Positions 20,951 to 33,460 of a DNA stretch of 64,000 bases are shown piece by piece. The translations under genes were made by a program, and so were the position numbers. The stretch is taken from assembly GCF_047511655.1 (NCBI RefSeq), contig NC_133391.1:109219384-109283383 (forward strand). Reading direction: 5' to 3'. The first letter of the stretch is position 1; each line of letters begins with the position of its first letter. This stretch comes from Castor canadensis (Eukaryota > Chordata > Mammalia > Rodentia > Castoridae). The notes under the pieces are model-generated. The model was not told where the DNA came from, did not search any database, and saw nothing but the letters and a program-made list of their open reading frames with translations.

Positions 20951-23810
20951 TGGCAAGCTGAGACTTTAAGAGATTTACCAATTGATGGAAAAGGCTTCTG
21001 TACATTATTTTAACAACCATAGTCAATAATAAATACTCAAATTATACTTAGCTAGTAGTCAGAAGTTCAAGAAGTGATAAAACCACAATACCATTGTTTC
21101 AAGTTTATTCTTTGCTCTACAAGTATTAAGCTATTATTTTATGGGTCTAGATATACAAGCACAGTGACTATGAAGTTTGAATAAAAAATTCCACTCCTCA
21201 GAGAATTATTTAAGAAAGATTCATGCATCATAATGTTGGTAATCAAAAATATTTTAGAGTTTTCAGAGTCCAGTGAATTACTATTCAATCAACTTGTTCC
21301 AAAAGTAGTTTCTACTGCTTCAAAACAACTTAATTGAAAGAGGAAAGAATTCCATTATCAGACCAAGTATAGTAAAGCAGTGTAGAGTTTAACATCTAGG
21401 GCAAAAAATTAAATACACAGCTCAGGTTTTCTGAACTCAGCTCTCTAGGAATGCTTGTCAAAAAAAAGTTTTTGATAAAGAACAATGACAGAATGGAATA
21501 ACATTATGGGCATCTGGAAGTAGACTCTCAAGAAGAGGCGGTACATCGGTGAAGGCAACCAAGATGCTTTTCTAAAGAGAAGGGTTTTTTTTTTTATTCA
21601 TTTATTCACTAAACAGAGAGTTTTAAAGAGGAACAAAATATTCAAAATGAAAATGGAGAGACATGTGGAACATAAAATGTTATCAAGTTGAGTCCTAAGT
21701 GTTTCTATGTCTTTGTAGAAGACAAACCTGAAGAATCCAACCCAATAATCACTCTCTAGTTGCTTCCTGCTAATACGCATGCTCTAGTTTTCACATGATT
21801 CGATTCAACAAACTTTACTCTTATAAGTATAAGACACTTTGAGGTGGGGTGGGAGGCAGTATTGAAATATTTAAGGATGGATTAGACATGAAAAACAATG
21901 TGCTTATTGAGAAAGACAGATATACACCTAATAATGAATTAAACTATTCTAGATTCCATAACAAAGATATGAAGTGATGAATACAGAAGAAAAACTAGTT
22001 CTGTAAGAAATAAATCAACATACCTGCATTCTAAGTATTTCAAGATGCAGAAATGGGAGGCTGGGACAATTTGCAGACATAGGAGTATACCGGAGGGACT
22101 TTGACACAATCCTTTAACCTCATTAGATGAAGTCTTCATCTACTTATCTGAAAAGTAAAGCATTTAGTTGGAGCATTAATTTTAATTCTAAAAAATTATT
22201 CATCTAAGTAGTTTTGGAAAAGAGATAAAGAGAGGGTAGAGTGTGGACATTAATGGGGAAAATGTCATAGAGATCCCCAGATTCTGGAATTACTAACAAT
22301 TGCAATTATTCCCATGCATGGGTCACTCTGACTCTGTATCATTTCAGTATATTTTCATGTTCCAAAATTACTTGTCATTAGCTTAAAAGAAATACAACAG
22401 TAAGCATTTATTTGCACAGTGAGCATTCTAGCTGACTTTCAGTCAGTATTACCGAGAAATTACTGCATTCTCTGCAGTGAGGCTAGCAGTATTTAGGCAC
22501 AAAAGGAGAAATGCTTCCTCTTTTCTTTTCTTCATTTTCTGATAGTCTTCCTTCCACATTAGCCTTTGTTGCCTTAATTTAGCCACATGATGGAGCAACT
22601 AGATTGTGGTTAAGGAAGAATCACAGATTTCTGATTTACAACAGAATCAATTATCTGGGCTAGTCTGTGAAAGGAAGTATTCAAGATAAATTCATGTAAG
22701 GCTACTTCCACATGCATTGTTCAAAAGCTCCTTCCAAAATTCTTTTATGACATTAGTGCATAAAATAAACTAAAGTAAGTTTTCTGTTCTGGCCTTAATG
22801 CAAAAATTCAAAAATGTATGCATATATGACATAGATGTGTATATATCAATATGGATAGGTACCTTAGCCTTTCTTTCAAAAACTAACAAGTTCTTGCCTA
22901 AAACTTGGATTTAAGAAGAAAATTAATTCATATTTATGGAAACATTTGGAAAAATTAGACTGTACACATCAAGTTTTGCATAGACATGTAAAATTTCAAA
23001 AACTACCAGATGTTTATTTCAACTAACCTAAATCAAAATTTAGTAAGAGCAAATGTCATTCTCACTATTTATGTTAATATTCTTCTCCAGTCTTCTGGTA
23101 GATGGTTCCTAAACTTGGCACTTATTAACTTTTCCCTTTTGAAATTTGTTGTATGGGCTTCTGATGCAGTGTATTACTCTTTCTATCTCTTTGACAACTC
23201 TAAAATATTTTCCTTCTCTTGCAAATAATCAGAGCTTGACGATTCAAGTTTTCTTGAGTCCTCTTGCCCTATGCCAACCTTGATGCATTGGCTAATTCAC
23301 TATATTACCTTAAGAAAGACTAGATGTAAATCATTCCAACTCAATTAGAATTGATAACCTTTCCTTTGAAGGTTACAAGAAAAAAGAGCTGGAAGAAAAT
23401 ACAATGAGGACTATATTTACTTACAATTATGACTGGTTTAAATTGAAGAGAACCATTTAAAGCAAGTTTAAAAATCAAATTCAAGTAGCTGATGTTGTAA
23501 TTCTAAGATAATAATGGTATTTTGTCATTAACCTCATCCTAGTTTCTTAAGAGCAAAACATTTTTTCTTCATTGATTATCATTTATACTCTCACTCATCA
23601 GTCAAGCATGGAAGAAAAACATGTATTATGCTTCTTTTAATTACATGAGATCAGTAATGAAGATAAAATTATTAATCAACCTTTGATGATTGATTACTTA
23701 TGCCATTGGCTATTAGATGCATAACATTCTGAAGCAGTTTGTTCAATCACTAGCTTTTCTCATTTATATTTATTTTCTATTCCAAATACACAGAATTTCA
23801 TCTTTATCCT
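20951..23810. other. Unique non-coding DNA
   Basis: No gene and no confident repeat. A possible MIR trace lies near 22105-22160. Confidence 0.5.
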
Positions 23811-23814
23811 CTAT

Positions 23815-24052
23815 AATAGCAATAAACTTTTTTTAGGGATGAGCCTGGATTCGAAGTAAGGGCTTCAGACTTGCAAAGCAGGCACTCTACTGCTTGAACC
23901 ACACCTCCAGTCCACTTTGCTCTGGTTATTTTGGAGAGGGAGTTCTCAGGACCTATTTGTCCAGAGTGTCCCCACACTGCAACCCTCCTGATTTCAGCCT
24001 CCTAAGTAGCTAGGATTACAGACGTGATCCAGCAGTGCCTGGTTCATAAACA
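23815..24052 (-). repeat. B1+ID composite SINE, antisense
   Basis: T-run at 23830, then antisense ID (GCAGGCACTCTACTGCTTGA near 23878), then antisense B1 (CCTAAGTAGCTAGGATTACA near 24000). The minus-strand order is B1, ID, A-tail. Confidence 0.8.
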
Positions 24053-25430
24053 TTTTTTATTAAGCTTCTAATAGCAAAACTGTGTACCGTGCAGAAACAG
24101 AACATGCAGGTATTAGAACCATCCTCAGAAAGCTAGGGTATACCTGATAAAAGAACTAAATACATGGAAAGACATAAAAATACAAGACAGTTTAAAAGTA
24201 ACAAGTGGGTGTTCTTGGCTATAATATGAAGTGTGTGGGAGGAAGAAAATTCTTAACATAAGGACAAAATCAACATGAGAAAGAGATTGAATTGATTCTG
24301 GGACTCATCACAAGATGAGTAGAATCTAAGTAATAAAGAAATGTATGTCAATTGATTAGAAAAAATGAAAGAAGAGCCTGAGTATTCTGGATAGAAGAAA
24401 CACACTGAGAGAACAGATGAAAAGATGATGAATGGCCCTGTGAAATCAAAACCAATCCAACCAATGAACATGGACATATTTAGGTCCTTACTTTTCAGAA
24501 ACTGAGGATATTTATCACTCTGTATGATGTTCATTTGGATGCACTGGCTTCTGGAAGAGCTCTGCTCTTAACATTTGAACAATTTATTGCCTAATTATTT
24601 AGTTTGCCCTTTTGAAGAGGCTGTCTGCAGGATACTTTCTAAGAGTGAGCACAAAAAGTAGGCCCTTGGAAAGTCATCTCCCCCATTGCATTAAAAGCAA
24701 AATAACCTTTTATTGAATGCTTTGTGACCATTTAGAATATTGAATTTGTATTTTAATCATTGAGTTCAACAGGAATATCGCCAGTGGGAAAGACTTAATT
24801 ACAAACCATGTCTTTCTCATAGTTATGCCTGCAATCCCAAGAGGTGTTTTAATGAAGTTCTGAGCTCTCAAACAGGAAAGGTCAAATGGCTTTCCTCCCC
24901 TGGTACCTCGGAGTGCACATAGCTGCACCTTTATCTCAGCAGATGTTCAACCAGGTATAATATCTGCCTGAGGCAAAAATTCCAGGAAACAAGAGTTCAC
25001 AAGGAAGCAATTCCCTGGAATTCAGTGAATAATACAGCAACCTGTTTAGGAGTTTGAAGAGGGGATGAATTTAGATAATCTCCACTTGAATATAAATGTG
25101 TATTTAATTAGGATTGTACTATGCTAGGACGAATATCATTCTGCTTGAGAATTTACTATTAAAGATTTGCTATTAAAGATTGATAGTATTTTGGGTTGAT
25201 TTTTCTTAAATGTTGGAAAATGTTCCTGCTATGTTTATACTAGGCACATATTCAAGTTTGAACGAGATGAAAAGCAGTTGAAATTGCCTTTTGTGATAGG
25301 TTAAAAAAAAGCTAACTATTCTACTTTATCTGGTTCAATCTAATTACTTAAATTGTCATACACTAAGCAAATGTATCAAAAAAGTTCATTTTATGACACC
25401 ATTTTGACCTAAGTTTTATTCTTAAAAACA
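24053..25430. other. Unique non-coding DNA
   Basis: Nothing recognised. Note the near-duplicate TTACTATTAAAGATTTG / CTATTAAAGATTGAT at 25150-25185, a small tandem duplication. Confidence 0.5.
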
Positions 25431-25435
25431 ATTTC

Positions 25436-25560
25436 TGTAGCTAGGTGTGGTGGTGCACACTTGCAATCCCAATATTTAGAAATCTGAGCTAGGAAGATCT
25501 TGAGTTTGAGGCCAGCCTAAGCTACACACATGGGGAGACCCTGTCTCAAAAACAAAAGAA
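25436..25560 (+). repeat. B1 SINE, sense
   Basis: 7SL-like 'GGTGTGGTGGTGCACACTTG' near 25445, 'GAGTTTGAGGCCAGCCTA' near 25502, 'GACCCTGTCTCAAAAACAAA' at the end. Confidence 0.9.
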
Positions 25561-25618
25561 AACAATAACAACAAAACCCTTTTGTATTATATCTAACAAG
25601 ATCTTTTCAAATGTGGTA

Positions 25619-25645
25619 TTCATATATATATATATGTATATATAC

Positions 25646-25691
<46 letters not shown>

Positions 25692-25692
25692 T
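25619..25692. repeat. (TA)n/(TG)n microsatellite
   Basis: Alternating TA with TATACATA interruptions, followed by about 14 TG units and TATG. Compound dinucleotide repeat; the TA part is self-complementary. Confidence 0.95.
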
Positions 25693-25699
25693 TAGCTCT

Positions 25700-26095
25700 A
25701 AATTTGTGTCTGCTTTTCTAGAACTGGCACTGGTTTTCAATATTAATTTTTAGGACTTTGCATCTCTACTGTTGGCTAGGTAATTTCAGGTAGACTTTGA
25801 CATGAATTCTAAGCACATAAATCATTTTAAGTTAATATAAAAGAAAATCTTTGGCTGTTTATGAAACTTAAAAGAGGTAGCTTCCCTGCCTTCTCCAAAT
25901 TAAAAAAACTAAGCAAATAAAACAAAACAAAGCTCAACATGTAATTGAAAGTGTGAGTTTCCACACAAATTACCAAGGTTAATAATTAGAAGGAAATTTC
26001 CAATACCGAAATTTTTTGAAGTAGTTTACCTTGAAAAGATATTTGTATCTTCTAATTTTTCATAGTTTATACCTTCTAAAAATATTGTATTAATA
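25700..26095. other. Unassigned non-coding DNA
   Basis: Nothing recognised. Confidence 0.4.
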
Positions 26096-26104
26096 TTTTT
26101 ATAG

Positions 26105-26200
26105 ACCTAATAATTATAGGGGGTTTCATTGTGATTTTCCATACATGCATATAATGTACTTGGATCATAATCACCTCCTCTATTACTTTCTAAGTCATGA
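26105..26200 (-). repeat. Old L1 3'UTR fragment, antisense
   Basis: 'GGGGGTTTCATTGTGATTTT … CATACATGCATATAATGTA … CACCTCCTCTATTACTTTC' matches the older 3'UTR type seen at 18990-19085. Confidence 0.6.
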
Positions 26201-27350
26201 AAATAGATCTGTATTTATTTATTTCCTTACTTGCTTTTATTTTTAACCGTGGTTTATTATAATGCCTTTGCCTTAATGCAAAATTCTAATGACCAATCAA
26301 AAGTAATGTACATGTATATAAAATTATTTGGCTGCACATTAACTGAACACAAAATCTTTTTTAAAGACACATCTAATTCCAATGTTAATTTTATATAATT
26401 AGAAAATCATTTGGGCCCCCAGATGAATAGAAATGCATATGTCAATCAAACTAAGACAAAATAACACTTAAACACACACACTCTAGGCAGGATAAATATT
26501 TGTGATTAAAAAGACTGAAAATTTTTTAGGAAAAACTAGTAACTAGGCAACTGGGAACAGGAGATTGGAAATAGAATGAGGAAAGTGTTGATAGGAAGAC
26601 TCTTCAGCAGAGGTAAGAAGCTGTCCTTATTTCTGGTAGCCTATCTCAATTGTTGGGGTTATACTTAAAATTGAAAAGGAAAAAAACAAAAAACTAGTGT
26701 AACTCACTATGGTGTAACTAATTTGCTAAACAGATTGTCTCCTCTGGTTTATAATTTCTGAAGAGAGTGTATTAAATTGTCTTAATGCCCTGCAGGAATA
26801 GGTGTATACAGTTGGCCACAAAATGTGGACCCAGAACCATCCATAAGCCAGCTGATCTGATTTGCTGCCCAGACAACCGCTGGCAATTAGTTTTTTAAGC
26901 TGAGGAACAAGATCAGTATTTAAACTGTCCTTATACAATTCCATAGCACAACATCACCAACATCACCACATATATGGTGCTTTAAGATAAAAATTGTAGT
27001 GTATTTGTTTTTAAGTCTAATTTTGTTATGTTCTTTAAAATACAAACCACCCTGAACATTTTCAAGAAATAGAACAAAACCCCTTGCATAGTTGAAAAGC
27101 AGAGGTCTATCTTATTTTGGTTGGCAGTTAATGTGCGGATCTATGTAACAGCTGTCTCACTAGTCACCAAATTAACGACATAAAATTGCAAATCCTTTAG
27201 TCTATTCCCTGTGTGGAGAAACAGAATAAAATGAAGAGAAGTGCTGTGCCCAGGTTTTGGAATAAATACCTAGAAAGGTGTTTGAACTGCCTGTTGGAAG
27301 ATTAATTTTAAATTATTTCACTTCAAATATAACTGTCATCATTTAATGAG
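26201..27350. other. Unique non-coding DNA
   Basis: No gene or confident repeat. Confidence 0.5.
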
Positions 27351-27399
27351 CGTTGAGGGTTGTTTGGTTGGGTTTTGACCAACCCGTCTCCTCCAAAAA

Positions 27400-28060
27400 A
27401 AAAGAAGTCTTTCCAAGAGGCACGATCTTATTTACCAAAAACCCAATGGCGAGGGGAAGCCTGGAGCCAAGAAACGGTTAGAAACATCAGAGAAAGGCGG
27501 GAAGAGGGCTTCCTCCTCCCAGCCCTTTTTCCATCCCTCTCCTGAGTCCAGGAGGCAGCAGTGACCGCTGCAGATTTGTTTGGCTTTATCTCTAAGACAA
27601 TAGCGCCGCTCTCTGCCACCTGCAGGACTCAAATCGCGAGCGCGTGCCACCAGTAAGTGCCCAGGAGTCACCACCTGTCCCGTGGGTGCCCCTGCCCCAC
27701 CGATGTCCCAGGTCACCCCTCTCCCTCTGTCTCACTAGCTCATCTGTCAAGGAATCGTTAGTTCCCTGTCCCTTTACCCAGCGGGCGTCCCACCCCAGTG
27801 CCAGCGGTGGTCACAGGGAGTCGAATTCCCGCCTGCGCTCTCTGTTCCGCCCCGGGCCGGCGGGCTGGAGCCTGGAGCAGCGCAGTAAGCAACGTCCCTC
27901 CACGCCCCCGCGAATCCCGCCACCTTCCCAGCAGTGGGGACCCTCGAGATTGTGTGCTAGTCTTGGGTCCCCAAGTCAGACTCGCTCCCTCCTCCTGTCT
28001 GCTTCAACAACCCTTTGCTTCCTGCGGTGTTTGCTTTTTTTCCTCCTTTTCCTAAGCGCC
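27400..28060. promoter_or_regulatory. CpG-rich island, candidate promoter
   Basis: This is the only non-repeat stretch in the window with frequent CpG (TCGCGAGCGCGTGCC near 27634, GCCCCGGGCCGGCGGG near 27850, CACGCCCCCGCGAATCCCGCC near 27901). Most of the window is CpG-depleted, so retained CpGs suggest an unmethylated germline promoter or enhancer. On the plus strand, GTAAGT at 27653 is a strong splice-donor sequence, though preceded by CCA and not CAG. A 148-codon plus-strand frame (27644-28090) shows no recognisable domain, is Ser/Pro/Arg-rich as expected from base composition, and is not called as a gene. No downstream exon is identified. Confidence 0.5.
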
Positions 28061-28985
28061 ATCAAAGGTGGCTCTGTTATTGAAATATGAAGCCATTTCC
28101 TCTCCAAAACCCTTGGTTACTCAAGGCGGGAATCAATGGACCTATATACTCTCCTCTCGAGTTATAAATAAATGTCTGTTTGTTCAGAAGGTGTTTTCCC
28201 GCGTGTCCCAGCATCTTCCTCAGTGATTATTTTAGTGTGTGCATGTGTGTGTCCGTGTGCGAAAGAGAGCGCCTTGTGCCCATCTGGTTTCAATCCTCAA
28301 TGTGGATCCACAGCCCAACCCCACCCAGCCAGTCTTCCCCTTGCATTCCTCGCTCTATAAATAAATCCAGGTTCTTTAGGCACTGTCATTCAGGGTTACA
28401 ATAGCAGTTGTTTGTTAATGGAGATTTAATCCAATATAGATACTGAGTACAGTAAACAAGAAAACATGCTCCTGTCGATTTGGCTTAAAGATTAGGAAAC
28501 ATCCAAGTTTAGAATTTTTAGGTGGTGTTGTCCTAATTGTCTGTTAAGGAAGGAAGTCTCTCTTTTTATTTTTATTTTTATTTTTTTTAAAGCGGAGACC
28601 TTTAAAAAAAAAAGTGAAAATTGTGCTAAAATGTGTGCCTCACAGGTCAATGCCCCATCCCCCCTGGACAGAAGCAGTAGACAGGGAGCCAGAGATGTGG
28701 GGTTTTGCTGCTTTTCCTGCACCCCAGGGCGGGATTGTCGGTGATCTGAGCAGAGGGGAAAGTCATCTAAGAGGCTGCTCTTTTACAAGGTCTGGGCACA
28801 GAGCTGCCCCTCCCTCCCTAAAGTTTGCATGAAGTGCACGTTAGGCTGTAATTAGGGAATATGGGAGGAGAACTTTCCTGGTGACGCTTTGCTTTTCTTT
28901 TGCTTTTGGTGAGAAAGTACCTCCTTCTTCCCAGGATCAGGACCTCTGCCATCCAGCACCACAAGGAGACATTCTGCGCGCGCAG
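28061..28985. other. Flank of the CpG island, possibly conserved
   Basis: Moderate GC, repeat-free. Two near-identical TATA-like motifs, TTATAAATAAATG at 28160 and CTATAAATAAATC at 28354, and TAAT-core motifs (CCTAATTGTC at 28531, GTAATTAGG at 28847) are present. Nothing coding is supported. Confidence 0.35.
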
Positions 28986-28986
<1 letters not shown>

Positions 28987-29034
<48 letters not shown>

Positions 29035-29053
29035 CACACGCGCACACGCACAC
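28987..29053. repeat. (CA)n microsatellite
   Basis: About 20 uninterrupted CA units, then CACG/CGCA variants with CpG interruptions. Confidence 0.95.
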
Positions 29054-30480
29054 TAGCCCAGAGACAAACTTAAGGTGAGGAGAAAGAGCCCTAGCTTCAC
29101 TTGATCTCCAGCTTCCAACTTAAGTGGAACTTGAGAGGATCTGAACTTCTGGATTTCAGGACAAGGTAAAACTTCCATAATATTTTTTTCCTCTTTCAGC
29201 CATACATACCTTAGTGCCTTTAAGATTTCAGAAAACAATACACATATTATGTATGTACATATTTTCAAAAATTATTCTTTTCTTCAGGTTTCATTGAACA
29301 TAACATCTCAACTTTTAAAGGTTCATATTGTCAGATAAAATATCATTACAGTAAACAGGCTCAGTCTAGAAGTGAGGAAAGAATTAACTCTTAGTTTTTC
29401 TAGCTTTTGCTAGTTCTATAAATCTGGTAGGCTCAGGGTTCCAATTGGTGACCTACCTTTCCATCTGTATTTCAACAAGCATTTTTATAGCACCTGAGAT
29501 GAGAAAGGGATAGTATAAGCTGAAGGAAGAGTTGTGGAATAGCAATGTTCATGCTAGATTTATGAGTTTTGTCCTAGGGAATATGTAGTTACGTGAAAAA
29601 GAAAGTTACTTTAGGCATAGGTAACCCTACTTAGAGTTACAGTCTTTGAAATGTTACCAGTCTTTAGTCTACGCTTCTCCAGCCAATTTAAAATTAAGAC
29701 CAGAGAGTTATAATGTATTTCATACATAGAATGATGTTGATGAATAATTTTAATGTGTTAAAAATTTTAAGCCATAGTTGTTAAGATTACTTTTAAAAGT
29801 TACTTAAAGGAGTTATTTATGTATTGAAACTATTCACCACTGAAAGCAAACCAGAAATTTTGGGATTAGATTAAGTTGTTTTCCTCCATTGACCATGACT
29901 GCTATGTGCAAAATATGATGGTCTGTTATTTTGAAAATAAGTTGTTTTATTTTCATTTATCACTGGAAAAATACACAAAGTGGCCAGTACATTTGGGAAT
30001 TTTTAGGGTGGAAAGTGTTCCTGTACATGTTCCAGTGTGATGTCATAAAATCAAACATACTTGGCTGGCTTCTTGAAGCTAACGGTTTTTAAGAAATAAA
30101 GTCTGTGAATTAATTCCTAAGTGAATGTAATATTTATTTGTTGCAAGTGTAGTTTCTGGTAACCATTTCTATTTGATTATTTCAGGGTCTTAAATTTGCA
30201 GTAACTTTATACACATTTCAGTGACTTCAGTATTTTAATGATATCATAAAGTGGGAATATATCATCCCAGTTCTCTCTGGATAACTTCTAATGTTATATT
30301 TCTTAATCCTTACATCAGTTCTTAATTTCAGCCCCATTAATTTGTTTGAATGAAATAATTTTTCTTTTTAGTCAATAAAATAGAATGTACCTCAAAGGAC
30401 TATTGAGCATTTAAACTTTTTCCTTTTCTCACATTATATATCTATTCTTAAATTTTTAATTGTTTCTGCTAAGTGAATGA
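29054..30480. other. Unique non-coding DNA
   Basis: A potential splice donor ACAAG|GTAAAA lies at about 29165. No matching exon can be supported. Confidence 0.4.
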
Positions 30481-30483
30481 ATT

Positions 30484-30520
30484 TATATATATATATATAT
30501 ATATCCATATATATTATTTT
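30484..30520. repeat. (TA)n microsatellite
   Basis: About eleven TA units followed by CCATATATAT; self-complementary. Confidence 0.9.
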
Positions 30521-33370
30521 TGGTGACCTCACCAGTAAATTGGAAATATCTTACAAATAGGAAAAACTATAAAAGATGTAATTTTCCTAGGGCTAATTAA
30601 ATGAGCAAGAGAAAACCAACAACTTCAAGAGACCACTGGTCCACAGTAGGAATTCACCCAGAGGCCAGTATCCCAAATAGGAGTGCCCAGGGGGCCCGGG
30701 CCTTCTATGAGAAACAAGAAAAGGAGAACATCATGTTCTTATAAAGTGAGCCATTTATTTTCAATGAGGTCCTGTCTCTCAGAGGAATGACTGACACTAT
30801 AATTTAAAAGTACTGAAGAAACTTTCATAGAGAAGAATCAATTCATTATATCCTCAGTGGTTTCACTTCATTTTCCTTCCTCTGGGAGCAAGTAACACAT
30901 CCAGGATAAATACATTTAGAATATGCAGCAAGTTACTTTATGAGTGGATGGTCTACTAAACAGTCCTGCCTTTTAGTATCTTGGGTGTGAAATAGTACTA
31001 TTTTCTAAGCAGTTGAAGAAGTCTTTTGTGAATCATAAGATAGCACAGCACTTCATCTTTGTAAAGATGAACAAGAGAAAGTTACAATTCAGAAAGTTAC
31101 TCACTTCAGAAAATACTACTTTTCACTTCCTTTTGCCCCATACATATTTTATCTTTCAGATTGCATTTTAAAGATTAATAATATCCCACCAATTAAAATT
31201 TCTACAAAATTCAAGATAAATTTGAAAACAACTTTTATACAATAGTCTCTGTCACTTCTAATCAATTTTCCCATATTTATTATTTATAGCATTATTACTT
31301 AGTCTATATCATTTGTATGTGCTTAACCTGTCGTTTAAAGCTTACAGAATGATGTTGGAGTAAGGAGAGAGAAATGGAGACCTGAATGTACTTGGGATTT
31401 TAATCAATAGTGTTTAAGGAGGATTAGAGGAAACAGCTGGTTAAACAAATATTAGGCGTAGAGAGGATGGGGTGGTATAAATTAATAATGCATCTCTTTA
31501 TTTACACTATGAATGGGAGGGTCTGTGATGGTTAAATGTGTAAAGTATGGTCCCTGTTCGCCACCTAGTGGATGAGTCAAGGAAGACTTTAAAAATTCTG
31601 AGACTTATTTGGTTGACATTTTTGAATATTAACTAAAAGTGAGACTTGGGGTAGGTGCTAAAAGCAGCAAATAAAGTAAGTGACTATTATCTAATTTAAA
31701 AAGTCAAGCCCTCACTGACAGTTTATTAAATTCCCATTGATTGCATTTGAAATCAATTTACTCTTTATTGGTTAATTTACCATCAACTTTCTGACTCCTT
31801 CAGAAAGTTATTCTTTATTCTTCTAATAAAGAATTTGGTTTTTATAGAGGTGTTGTGATGTAGCACAAGGAAAGGTGGGGAGAGGCTGACTATCTTGAAG
31901 TGCTCTTTCACAAATGCAAATATATTTCTGAAAAGTTTTTGCTACTGAGTGAATTTAATTGGGTAAATGAATAACTACTAGCTTAAAAGGTTAGCACACA
32001 GATACTAGTGCATAATATTGAACATTTTAAATATTTTCATTAAATTGAAAAGGCCTCTTTTAGGTATTTAGGGGTATCTTATAAATATTGCTCTTAAACA
32101 CTAATAATGAGCATGCAGAAACAACTTCTTCTATACATTTTGTTCATATGCAGTTTTAACACAGGGACCTAACTTTCATGAAATTAACATCAGAGAAAAA
32201 TCCTAGACAAGAACAATTATATGCAAAACCACTGCTTGAAAGAAGCATTAAGATATCATAGAAGGTTAATTAATCTCTGTGTTGCACTGTTTTGAAACAC
32301 TTTTCTGTAGGAGATACATGAATTACTACTTCAGTTGGTTTCTTGCAAGATATATTACTCAATGGCAGCAGTGTTCAGCAGATCAGCATTAATCGAGACA
32401 AGTTATGAAATTTAGATTAAAAGATAAAATGCCTCAGTAGGGGAAAATGATGAATTTGTTATTTGCTGAGCACTTGAGGTGTAATATACAAATTGAATTA
32501 GGCCTGCTGTCATAGAATAAAAAGAGGAGCTTTGTTTTTCTTTGTTTGTTTGGTTTGTTTTGGCACCAAGACCTACACAGTGAAAGAATGACAACTGCTC
32601 ATTGAGTCCTTTTCCATGAATGCCACAGAATTATAACGTGTTATCAGAGGTGATGACTGGAGTCAACACCATTACTCATGTAAAATAGAACATGTATCTT
32701 AATCCTTACTTCCAATAGGCCATTATCCACCAGAAAAAAAAAAAAAACTCTGTTCAAATCTCATCATCCTTGTGATTTAGAATGAAAGAACTACTGAGAG
32801 ATTGCCTGCCCTGAAAGTAGAAGTCTAGTCTTGGATTGGAAAGTTGGGTTATAAGAAATTTTAATAATTTCAGATGGCATAATGATACTACATGTGAACA
32901 AACTATACAGGAGAACCAGCCAAGTTCTCTGAAATGGTCTGATGTAGCTGGGGTCTTGGTTATTTTACTGCATGGCTTTACTCCCTTACAGCGACATGGA
33001 AAGAGACTGGGAGAATTAAGATTCTTGGCTATGTTTCTCAAAGAAAGCCAGAATTTGTGTTAATACCAAATATTGCTGGACTATTTTGTGCTTCTATTCA
33101 TTGTTTTGTAGTTTAATGGGATGATTCCTGAGATGATAAAACAAAAACCTACAGCATAAAAATAACTTAGAACAAGGGTTGATTCTATCTTGTCAGGATA
33201 ACAGAAAGTTCTCTCTATAAAACCTAAAAATCAAATGCAAATATGAAATTATTGTTACATCCAATTAAATTAAATAATTTAATTTTCACAAAGTTTTATG
33301 GACAATATCTTGGTTCATTCTTCATCCATACTATTAATTTCTCTTATATTGACTATTATTTTGAATTTGG
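30521..33370. other. Unique non-coding DNA
   Basis: No coding or repeat feature recognised apart from the CTCF-like motif listed separately and a T/G-rich tract at about 32525-32562. Confidence 0.5.
31556..31575 (-). promoter_or_regulatory. CTCF-like motif
   Basis: The minus strand reads CCACTAGGTGGCGAACAGG, matching the CTCF core (CCASYAGRKGGC). By-eye match only. Confidence 0.6.
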
Positions 33371-33374
33371 GGGA

Positions 33375-33460
33375 ATCGCTTTATTTGAGCATTCATTTGT
33401 TCATTCAACTGAAATTTATCAAGCACTGGCTGTTTGCCAGGCATTCTGCTAGTATTATAA
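33375..33460 (-). repeat. L2/MIR-type 3' end relic, antisense
   Basis: 'GTTCATTCAACTGAAATTTA' and 'TGCCAGGCATTCTGCTAG' are antisense forms of the common L2/MIR 3' end. Confidence 0.5.

Noticed and set aside
27644..28090. 148-codon plus-strand frame in the CpG-rich stretch
   Set aside because: No recognisable domain, composition follows GC-rich base content, and no partner exon. Treated as a by-product of GC richness.
28852..29078. Frames of repeated Thr-His or Cys-Val
   Set aside because: Translation of the CA microsatellite.
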